A DNA stretch of 64,000 nucleotides from an uncultured Bacteroidales bacterium (lineage in GTDB: Bacteria > Bacteroidota > Bacteroidia > Bacteroidales > F082). Positions within the stretch are counted from its first letter, which is position 1; every line of letters starts with the position of its first letter. The translations under genes were made by a program, and so were the position numbers. The stretch lies in assembly GCA_946184615.1 (NCBI GenBank), contig CAMHFN010000008.1, forward strand, positions 23,148-87,147. The letters run 5' to 3'. Shown here in pieces: positions 27,547-34,209 of this stretch. The notes under the pieces were generated by a model. It worked only from the letters and a program-made list of their open reading frames with translations, did not search any database and was not told the DNA's origin.

Positions 27547-27808
27547 ATGAACATCAAAGACTTATTACAAGACGATGCCTTAAAGGCACTTGAAAACCAA
27601 ATCATCATGTCGTTTGAAGGGCTTTGGAGCAAAGACCACGACTACACCGACGAGCGTAGTCTTATCCGGGTCAGGAAAACCATCATCAACCCACTTCTAC
27701 AACCTGTTCGACCACACCGATTTTGCCATCACTGACTTTATCTATTGCCGTGATTTTTACTATGAAATCAAAGTTGAGTTCAGGAATGAAGCACAGCAAA
27801 GCCATTGA
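27547..27808 (+). pseudogene. Frameshifted small gene of unknown function
   Basis: An ATG at 27547 opens MNIKDLLQDDALKALENQ..., which runs into an unrelated short tail after RVRKTIINPLLQ. The +1 frame from there continues with FYNLFDHTDFAITDFIYCRDFYYEIK to a stop at 27808. The best reading is one ~87-residue protein broken by a single frameshift near 27695. No family recognised. A sequencing error cannot be excluded. Confidence 0.5.
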
Positions 27809-27910
27809 TACAACCACCATCGCCACGTATAACATATTAGTGTATTATATGCTAAATAGAATCAATTTATATATTTAAGGATAAAAACAATTATGTTTTA
27901 AATATTAATG

Positions 27911-27918
27911 TATCTTTG
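27911..27918 (+). promoter_or_regulatory. -7 box of the 27939 gene, with palindrome over the start
   Basis: TATCTTTG at 27911-27918. It is followed by CTCATAA..TTATGAG at 27921-27943, an inverted repeat that includes the ATG and could block ribosome binding or be an operator. Confidence 0.55.
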
Positions 27919-27938
27919 CACTCATAATCGTTGAAATT

Positions 27939-28388
27939 ATGAGTGAATCATATAATCCCGATTGGCGATATGCCAATATGTCACAGACTGATATTGAAAA
28001 GCATGTGAAGGCAAGGAGCTCTTTGCTGCTTTCACACCAACATGTTATTCCCCAAAGTAGTGGGAAGAAGGTGAAATTCAGTGTGACGGAGAAAGATATT
28101 GAGCATCTTGTTGCCGATGCATTGCACAGAGCAAAAGGCGTGTTATATATTAGCGACATCAGCAACCTGCCAAGATATTTCGGTGATGCCAAATACATAC
28201 AATCAGCAAATGAAATCAAAAAGCATCTGAAAGGTGTCAAATTCCATTATTATGAAATCACTATTGATGGGAGAAAGATGTTCCTGAATATCAGAGTTGA
28301 TAGGAACAAAAAGAAGACTACTCTATATTCGATAACCCCAGAAATAAAAATGCCAAACCCGCAGAATGGGATTGGCACTATTCAATAA
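27939..28388 (+). CDS. Hypothetical protein, possible phage-polyprotein-type domain
   Basis: 149 residues. FSVTEKDIEHLVADALHRAKG, YISDISNLPRYFGDAKYIQSANEIKKHLKG and KFHYYEITIDGRKMFLNIRVDR recall large-polyvalent-protein/barnase-EndoU-associated modules found in mobile elements; this is a loose resemblance. It stands alone with its own -7 box. The 3' end of the gene holds a hairpin TGCCAAACCC..GGGATTGGCA. Confidence 0.55.
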   Translation: MSESYNPDWRYANMSQTDIEKHVKARSSLLLSHQHVIPQSSGKKVKFSVTEKDIEHLVADALHRAKGVLYISDISNLPRYFGDAKYIQSANEIKKHLKGVKFHYYEITIDGRKMFLNIRVDRNKKKTTLYSITPEIKMPNPQNGIGTIQ

Positions 28389-28499
28389 AAACCAAGCGTC
28401 CGGGTGGGTTAGATACTCCCTGTCGGTCTGCCTTGTATTTTCATTGTGCAAAAATATAACAATTTTTTGACATGTGCAATTTTTTTTTGAAAAAAACAT

Positions 28500-28541
28500 C
28501 CTGTGCATCAATTCGGCACAGGCTTTTGTTTTCTTTGCAGC
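28500..28541 (+). terminator. Terminator/promoter-like repeat module copy 3
   Basis: CCTGTGC..GCACAGG hairpin, T-rich tract, then CTTTGCAGC; precedes the small ORF at 28567. Confidence 0.7.
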
Positions 28542-28566
28542 GACAAAACAACAAAACCTAACTGCG

Positions 28567-28838
28567 ATGAACGATTATTATGGAAGCGTCCCTTTAGAGG
28601 AATACGAACAAATCCTGGCCAACCGTGAGTATTGGGACAACATTTCAGGCGAATGGGAAATGTGTTCAAAAATGGAAGACAAACTTGTGCGATTAGGGAC
28701 ATTCGTGCAAAGAGGCGGCGACCTGAACCGTGTGATTGCACTTTATGCGGTGATGCGTTAGAGGTGTTGGAACCGCTGTGGCTTCGGAAAGAAATGGCCG
28801 CTAAAATCAAGCAGATGGGCGACAATTACAAAAAATGA
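28567..28838 (+). pseudogene. Decayed gene ending in a WYL-domain tail
   Basis: An ATG opens a 64-residue frame (MNDYYGSVPLEEYEQILANR...) that stops at 28761. In another frame the sequence GDALEVLEPLWLRKEMAAKIKQM continues to 28838. That string is the typical end of a WYL-domain regulator and closely matches the fragment at 31863-32060. Read as the remnants of one or two broken genes; the short N-terminal frame may still be translated. Confidence 0.5.
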
Positions 28839-28859
28839 CTTTGGACGGTTTGATACTGC

Positions 28860-29552
28860 TCAAAGCCATTCAAAATTTCCCTTTTGTGCGCCGATTTCGA
28901 AATGGCATTTGGCGATGCCGAGGTCGATGGGAGCGTAGCCGTTGAGCAGGGTAAAACGGGTGCGGGCCTCCACCTTGTTGTCGTCGTGGAGAATGAATAC
29001 GAACTTCTGTTGGTTGATGGCCGTGGGCGCCAGCAAGGCAGCCTCCATTCCGCGGGTGAACCAATCGGGGAGGGGAAACCCTTTTTCTGTTGAACGTTTG
29101 TCTTCTGTCACATCGGCAATTGTTTTCCGCTGAGGATGTGGCCTTCCCTGGTTTTCTCCATAGCCAAGCGACACCACGCAAACGAGCTTTTCGTCGGGTA
29201 GTACTTGGTATTGGTCAGGTTGCTTGCTGAACGACATCGCCACCCAACAGGTGTTCAGTCCGAGGCATTGGGCCAGTAGCACTACTTTTTCGCCGTAATA
29301 GCCGAGATTGACGTCGTCGCCTTTTTTGCCGATCATGGCGATATAATTGCTCACGCCACGGAATTTGCTGTAATGTGCAATGCCGCTGGCGAAGGCCTTC
29401 GGCTCGTTGGTGATCAACTGGATGTGTAGGCCTCCTTCGCGGTTGCATTCGTCGATGAGGTCTTGCAATTGTTGGATCTTTTCTGCCTCAATGGGCTTTT
29501 CGAGGTATTGTCGCACGCTGTGTCGGGTGCGGATGGCTTCTTCGAGAGTCAT
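28860..29552 (-). CDS. Nitroreductase family protein
   Basis: 230 residues. N-terminal TRHSVRQYLEKP carries the FMN-phosphate-binding arginines; LLAPTAINQQKFVFIL and the C-terminal IDLGIAKCHFEIGAQ are family blocks. FMN-dependent reduction of quinones, nitro compounds or related substrates; native substrate unknown. It has a minus-strand -7 box and converges on the decayed WYL fragment. Confidence 0.9.
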   Translation of the reverse strand: MTLEEAIRTRHSVRQYLEKPIEAEKIQQLQDLIDECNREGGLHIQLITNEPKAFASGIAHYSKFRGVSNYIAMIGKKGDDVNLGYYGEKVVLLAQCLGLNTCWVAMSFSKQPDQYQVLPDEKLVCVVSLGYGENQGRPHPQRKTIADVTEDKRSTEKGFPLPDWFTRGMEAALLAPTAINQQKFVFILHDDNKVEARTRFTLLNGYAPIDLGIAKCHFEIGAQKGNFEWL

Positions 29553-29571
29553 AGGTAATCAATTGAAAATG

Positions 29572-29579
29572 CAAACATA
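29572..29579 (-). promoter_or_regulatory. -7 box for the nitroreductase gene
   Basis: TATGTTTG on the minus strand, 20 bp before the start; same flanking context as 24984-24991. Confidence 0.55.
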
Positions 29580-29612
29580 ATGAAAAGCGGGGAATGCTTT
29601 GCCAAAATTTAT

Positions 29613-29629
29613 TTTCATTTTGAATGAAA
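29613..29629. promoter_or_regulatory. 17-bp palindrome, candidate operator, copy 2
   Basis: TTTCATTT-T-GAATGAAA, one base different from the perfect copy at 25034-25050, again between divergent genes. Confidence 0.55.
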
Positions 29630-29681
29630 CATTTTTGAAATACTGCTACTTAAGGGTGAATTAAAACTATAAAAACTAAGT

Positions 29682-31325
29682 ATGTCAAGAATAAGTCTTA
29701 CGATTCCGCTGATGGAGCGGGCAGAATGTGGAAACCAGGAACTGAACGGGATTTGTGTATCGGGTCGGTCGTTGGAATTGTTGATGGAGATTAAGGGTAT
29801 TCTTGACGTGTTTGCTCCTTCGGGGGATGATTATCGCCATTCACTATGGATTGAGGTACCGAGAGGAAAACCATCAGATTGGTGCTCATTCAACTATGCA
29901 AAGAAATGGTCGGATGAAAAGCCTTACACACGTTCGGATTATTTGAAGGAGTGGAAGTCTAATTATCCGATGGAGTCACAGTGGTATCATCTGTCTGTGA
30001 CACAGTATCGTGGGCATATCTATCTACACATGGTGGAAAATGTACACTGGTGGTGTCAGATTCATGATGAAGAAGACAAACACACGCATTCCATGGATAT
30101 GGAGTGGCTGTTGGAACCGCTGGCAGAGTTCCTTCGGAAGAAGATTCCAGAGATTGCGGCTAATGTGAGAAACTATAATCAATATGTGGATGAACATTTG
30201 CCCAAGAGGCAGCGTACCGGGCGGATTGCACGAAAGGATCTGGATCGGATTGTGCCATGGCAGAAGTGTAAGCCGAGGAATCTGAAAAAGGTTATTAAAA
30301 TGTTGAAAGAATGCATTGCGAACGAGGAAGTTTACAGGAGATCAGAGCCGAAATACCTTGACGGAGCGTATAAAAAACCAGAAATGTCAACTGAGGTTGT
30401 GTCTTTACCAGCGTTTTATCGGGAGCCATTGCCCAAGATGAGCATTCGAATTTATTCCAAGTATTACCGAGTGGCATATATGACCTATAAAGAGCACTTC
30501 CGGCGTATGTATCGGCAAAGCAAGAGAGAGAAACAGGAATATGCGGAATTCTTTGAGGAAACCTTGACGTTGACAGATATAGAGTTTTATAGGCGTTATC
30601 AGTTGGGAAACCACGGCCCAATTACTGACGAGACGGATTTTGACAGCGAGGAGGCATTCAAGGAAATGGCTTTTGACCACTATGGCGAGCTAGGTTTATC
30701 GCGCAATGATGTGCATGCGACTGACTATTATACACCTGGAGGTTGGCTAATTACCTTTGGCGTGAGCTATTCGTCCTGGGTGGATGCGGGCTGTGAGATT
30801 GCGTTGGCACTTTTCGAATCAGGAGCACCACTGTTGGTGCATAATGCGCAGAAAATACTTGATATCCTAGAAGGTAAGGACGATGTGAAGTTAACGCCGC
30901 ACACCTTTCACGATTATCTGAATCATCACGAGGAAGGAAGCGTTTTTGACTTGCCGTATGAATGCTATTTAGGGAACGAAGACGAACTAACACGTGAGCA
31001 GTACGATGAGATTGTGTCGTTGGCAGAGTGGATGCCAGAGGAACAATTGGAACTGGATAAACCAGTGCCATTGGAAGATACGGTGTATGACCCAATTCGG
31101 GAAGAAGTCTCAGAACCGATCACTGTTTGTGCGATACTTTCACGATTGTATAAGAAATATGGCATCGGCGTGGGAATCAGTGATTATAATGACCGTTGGC
31201 ACTGTTATCTTTACGGCTGGAAGAAAGGAGAAGACAAAATTCAAATCAACGACCGGAAGTTTGATTCAGCCAATGAGGCCACTTTGGCGGTTTTGAGGCT
31301 GTTTGCGAAAGAGATAAAAGGATAA
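29682..31325 (+). CDS. Hypothetical protein, 547 residues
   Basis: Not recognised. No signal peptide or membrane segment. The middle (~160-310) is basic, the rest acidic with many aromatic residues (QWYHLSVTQYRGHIYLHMVENVHWW). The C-terminus (ITVCAILSRLYKKYGIGVGISDYND) looks like a small separate domain. It starts a possible unit with the 58-residue ORF 4 bp downstream. It is separated from the nitroreductase by a spacer holding the shared palindrome. Confidence 0.7.
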   Translation: MSRISLTIPLMERAECGNQELNGICVSGRSLELLMEIKGILDVFAPSGDDYRHSLWIEVPRGKPSDWCSFNYAKKWSDEKPYTRSDYLKEWKSNYPMESQWYHLSVTQYRGHIYLHMVENVHWWCQIHDEEDKHTHSMDMEWLLEPLAEFLRKKIPEIAANVRNYNQYVDEHLPKRQRTGRIARKDLDRIVPWQKCKPRNLKKVIKMLKECIANEEVYRRSEPKYLDGAYKKPEMSTEVVSLPAFYREPLPKMSIRIYSKYYRVAYMTYKEHFRRMYRQSKREKQEYAEFFEETLTLTDIEFYRRYQLGNHGPITDETDFDSEEAFKEMAFDHYGELGLSRNDVHATDYYTPGGWLITFGVSYSSWVDAGCEIALALFESGAPLLVHNAQKILDILEGKDDVKLTPHTFHDYLNHHEEGSVFDLPYECYLGNEDELTREQYDEIVSLAEWMPEEQLELDKPVPLEDTVYDPIREEVSEPITVCAILSRLYKKYGIGVGISDYNDRWHCYLYGWKKGEDKIQINDRKFDSANEATLAVLRLFAKEIKG

Positions 31326-31329
31326 AACT

Positions 31330-31506
31330 ATGATTAAAGTTGTATTACGCCAGTTTTTAGGGAGGGAAAAGTATAAAGACTTCCACTTGTGTTACGTTGA
31401 TGCTATTCCAGAAACTGTATTTGACTTGACACCGGAAAGCAAGGCTTGGGAACGCTCTGTGGAATACAGAACTATCCTTATGAACCAGAGGAGGAGTAGT
31501 TGGTGA
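31330..31506 (+). CDS. Small hypothetical protein
   Basis: 58 residues (MIKVVLRQFLGREKYKDFHLCYVDAI...), missed by the track for length. It begins 4 bp after the 547-residue gene, so translational coupling is likely. No family recognised. Confidence 0.5.
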   Translation: MIKVVLRQFLGREKYKDFHLCYVDAIPETVFDLTPESKAWERSVEYRTILMNQRRSSW

Positions 31507-31551
31507 GAAAAAAGACATTTTAAGATGAAAAACAACTTAAATCAAGAATAA

Positions 31552-31671
31552 ATGGTTTCTTGCTACGCTGCCTTCAAGGTGATGCGTGAGCGTGCTGAGA
31601 ATGGTGAAACCCCAGACTTGACGATGGAAGTGATTGACAAAGAGATTCAGAAGGCAAGAGCGGCGAGGTGA
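31552..31671 (+). CDS. Short ORF resembling an antitoxin C-terminus
   Basis: 39 residues ending LTMEVIDKEIQKARAAR, a tail pattern seen in RelB/Phd-like antitoxins of Bacteroidota. Its stop codon lies exactly at the join to the PLD gene fragment. Probably a remnant; translation is uncertain. Confidence 0.35.
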   Translation: MVSCYAAFKVMRERAENGETPDLTMEVIDKEIQKARAAR

Positions 31672-31816
31672 TGGTACGCGCAACTTCGAGGCGGGCATCC
31701 TCGCCCACAACCCCGAGCTGGTCAAGCAAGCCATGAACCGATTCGATGATGTTTGGATTGGAAAGTACTGCAAGAATTGTAAAAGGAAGGGTTTTTATGG
31801 GGACCCAATTGGGTGA
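31667..31816 (+). pseudogene. 3' fragment of a PLD-like gene
   Basis: Encodes GDGTRNFEAGIL..NPELV.QAMN.FDDVWIGK.CK.CKRK, closely matching residues ~120-170 of the PLD-like protein at 26213-26734. The HKD motif and everything upstream is missing. The two copies differ at scattered positions, so the duplication is not recent. Confidence 0.8.
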
Positions 31817-31862
31817 GTGTTTAAAAATGAAAATAACGTGAGTATTATGCACGTTAATAGAC

Positions 31863-32060
31863 AAATTTGAGTTTCATGAGGATGACGGCCTGCAACGCAA
31901 TGATGATTACAGCATCTTCACCTTGCAAGTCAGGCCAACTTTCGACTTCCAACAGGAACTTCTTTGGAATGGTGATGCGCTTGAAGTGCTGGAACCGCTG
32001 TGGCTTCGCAAAGAAATCGCCGGTAAGGTCAAGCAGATGTGGAACCACTACAAAAAGTGA
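31863..32060 (+). pseudogene. C-terminal fragment of a WYL-domain regulator
   Basis: The frame ending in TGA at 32058 reads FEFHEDDGLQRNDDYSIF...FDFQQELLWNGDALEVLEPLWLRKEIAGKVKQM. The pattern of a strand, ELL.GD..EVLEP.WLR and a final helix is the end of a WYL domain. No start or helix-turn-helix remains. The 31817-32157 stretch otherwise holds only the next gene's promoter. Confidence 0.65.
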
Positions 32061-32098
32061 TTTCAACACAAAAACTTGCCGATATCGGCAAAAACTGC

Positions 32099-32106
32099 TA
32101 TCTTTG
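32099..32106 (+). promoter_or_regulatory. -7 box for the carbonic anhydrase gene
   Basis: TATCTTTG, 52 bp before the ATG at 32158. Confidence 0.6.
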
Positions 32107-32157
32107 CAACGAAATCTAAAGAAAAACTTGCCGATAGATGGAATAGGTCTTGGAATC

Positions 32158-32958
32158 ATGAAAAAGCACTATACATTTAGCACAGGCGAAACCATCGAAG
32201 CCGACCTTGACGACCTGCGTCGGCTCTTGGCGGAGAATCAGCAATATCTGGACAATTATGAAGAGGTTTACAGTTCCCTTGAAGACGATGACTATATAGC
32301 CCGCGGCAATGGCTTTTGTGACCGCAAATACAGCGATGACTTCATTGAGGGACAGATAGAGAAGTATTCCCAACGAGTGAAGGAAATCAACGGGTGGATT
32401 GAAAACAACAAGAGAATGGACGCCCACCAAGCCATAGTGCTTTTAAAGGAAGGCAACGCCCGCTTTGTTTCGGGTCAGCTTGCTCCGAAAGACCATTATG
32501 CTGAGGATCGCTTGAAACTCAGCGAGGGACAACATCCCTTTGCGGTGGTGCTTTGTTGCTCCGATAGTCGGGTGTCTCCTGAAATTTTGTTTGACCAACA
32601 GCTGGGCGACTTGTTCGTAATTCGCAACGCGGGCAATGTGGTGTATGAGGATGTACTCGGTTCCATTGAATATGCCGTGGAACATCTGGAATCGCCATTG
32701 GTGGTGGTCTTGGGTCACTCCAGCTGCGGGGCCGTGACGGCTGCTTGTCAGGGTGGGGAACTTCCAGGGCATCTGGTGGATATCGCCAAGCGCATCAAGC
32801 CTTCCATCATTTCGGATTGCTGTATCAACGACAATGCCCGTCGTCATGCCGAGCGGATGGCGCAACTAGTCCGTGAAAACCCCATCGTTGAACATTTGGA
32901 AGTCACGGTGGTGGCGGCATTCTACGATCTCACCAGCGGGGTGGTGGAGTGGATGTAA
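32158..32958 (+). CDS. Beta-class carbonic anhydrase with N-terminal extension
   Basis: 266 residues from ATG 32158, the first start after the -7 box. The zinc site is intact: CCSDSR (~132; Cys and Asp) and GHSSCGA (~187; His and Cys). The body from about residue 88 (MDAHQAIVLLKEGNARFVSG) is a normal ~180-residue beta-CA, interconverting CO2 and bicarbonate. The first ~87 residues are an extra acidic, helical segment not usual for the family and lacking a signal peptide, so the protein is cytosolic. An internal start at M87 would give a standard CA. Confidence 0.9.
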   Translation: MKKHYTFSTGETIEADLDDLRRLLAENQQYLDNYEEVYSSLEDDDYIARGNGFCDRKYSDDFIEGQIEKYSQRVKEINGWIENNKRMDAHQAIVLLKEGNARFVSGQLAPKDHYAEDRLKLSEGQHPFAVVLCCSDSRVSPEILFDQQLGDLFVIRNAGNVVYEDVLGSIEYAVEHLESPLVVVLGHSSCGAVTAACQGGELPGHLVDIAKRIKPSIISDCCINDNARRHAERMAQLVRENPIVEHLEVTVVAAFYDLTSGVVEWM

Positions 32959-32968
32959 AATCAATACT

Positions 32969-33463
32969 ATGAAGAATTTCGCCGCCATCGATTTTGAGAC
33001 CGCCAACAACCAGCCTACCAGCGTGTGTAGCGTCGGCGTGGTCATCGTCAAAAACAACGAGTTCGTGGACTCGTTTTATTCGTTGATTCAGCCTGAGCCG
33101 AATTATTACCTTTATTGGAATACGCTCGTTCACGGCATTACCCAAGCAGATACCGAGGATGCGCCCGTGTTTCCTTACGTCTGGGAAAAGATCGAGCCGT
33201 TGATTGAAGGCTTGCCCTTGGTGGCGCATAACAGCCCTTTCGACCAGGGATGTCTGAAAGCGGTGATGCGATGCTATCAGATGGATTACCCTGACTATCA
33301 GTTTTACTGCACCTGTCGTGCCTCAAGGAAGCACTTCGGCAAACAACTTCCCAACCACCAGCTTCATACGGTCGCCGAAGCCTGTGGCTATCACCTGGTC
33401 AACCACCATCACGCCTTGGCCGATGCCGAAGCGTGCGCCTGGATTGCAAGGGAAATCTTATAA
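32969..33463 (+). CDS. DEDDh-type 3'-5' exonuclease domain protein
   Basis: 164 residues from MKNFAAIDFETAN. Exo I FAAIDFETAN, Exo II HNSPFDQG, Exo III HHALADAEA (His..Asp) are all present. This is the epsilon/PolC-type proofreading fold in a free-standing protein, probably a DNA repair or RNA-processing exonuclease. It starts 10 bp after the carbonic anhydrase stop; the pairing is likely only transcriptional. Confidence 0.88.
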   Translation: MKNFAAIDFETANNQPTSVCSVGVVIVKNNEFVDSFYSLIQPEPNYYLYWNTLVHGITQADTEDAPVFPYVWEKIEPLIEGLPLVAHNSPFDQGCLKAVMRCYQMDYPDYQFYCTCRASRKHFGKQLPNHQLHTVAEACGYHLVNHHHALADAEACAWIAREIL

Positions 33464-33465
33464 AC

Positions 33466-33498
33466 AAAAAGAGCACCCCGTCGTTGAGGTGCTCTTTT
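33466..33498. terminator. Bidirectional intrinsic terminator
   Basis: AAAAAGAGCACC..GGTGCTCTTTT between the convergent exonuclease and lipoprotein genes. Confidence 0.85.
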
Positions 33499-33520
33499 AA
33501 TCGTGACCATACTTTAAGGC

Positions 33521-34048
33521 TTACTTCACCTTGATGGAGTAGATGATCGGTTTGACGAGGGCGTCGTACTCGGCAGCCATCTCCTTGTCGTATTTCACCG
33601 AACCGGAAACGCTGTGGCCTTCATCGTTAGAAACGATGAAGAAGTTGTTGATCTGGCTTTCGTTCTTAAGGACACAGGTCCCGATGTAGTCGTTCACAAT
33701 CACATCACCATCGGCTTTCCAGCCTTGGTTCTCGAGCAGTCCAACAAAGTTCTTGACACCTTCCTTGAGTTGGCTCTTCTTGGTGCCCCATGAGCTGAAG
33801 GTGGCGTCGATGAACACGCTGCCGTCATCGTTGCTGAGGTTGACCATCTCGTCGCCGTCCCAAGTGACGTGCAAGTCCTTTGGATAACTGATGGTTAAGC
33901 CAGAGCAATCGTATTGTAAGAAATCAGCGGGGATGACCACCTCTTCTTTGGGTTGGTTGTTGGCCTCTTTGGTGCCACCACCGTTGTTACCACATGCAGC
34001 AAACATCATCAAGCAGGCTGCAACTGCCATAAACATTACTTTTTTCAT
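33521..34048 (-). CDS. Small lipoprotein of unknown function
   Basis: 175 residues. Signal peptide ends in MFAACG (lipobox). The mature part is a single domain (SGLTISYPKDLHVTWDGDEMVNLSND) that resembles small beta-rich lipoproteins common in Bacteroidota. No enzymatic motif. Divergent from dnaE, each with its own -7 box. Confidence 0.75.
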   Translation of the reverse strand: MKKVMFMAVAACLMMFAACGNNGGGTKEANNQPKEEVVIPADFLQYDCSGLTISYPKDLHVTWDGDEMVNLSNDDGSVFIDATFSSWGTKKSQLKEGVKNFVGLLENQGWKADGDVIVNDYIGTCVLKNESQINNFFIVSNDEGHSVSGSVKYDKEMAAEYDALVKPIIYSIKVK

Positions 34049-34094
34049 TGTTTTGATATTTTAAGTTGATTGGTTGTTATCAGATTGAATGGTG

Positions 34095-34102
34095 CAAAGA
34101 TA
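34095..34102 (-). promoter_or_regulatory. -7 box for the 33521 lipoprotein
   Basis: TATCTTTG on the minus strand, about 47 bp before the start. Confidence 0.6.
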
Positions 34103-34143
34103 AAAAAGTAATGAACACTCTTGCATCATCTCTAAAAACTTTC

Positions 34144-34151
34144 TATCTTTG
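34144..34151 (+). promoter_or_regulatory. -7 box for dnaE
   Basis: TATCTTTG, 58 bp before the dnaE ATG. Confidence 0.6.
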
Positions 34152-34209
34152 AAAAACGAAAGCAAAGTCATCCGACTTCTGTCTTCTGAATTCTAACTTC
34201 TTAAAACAC

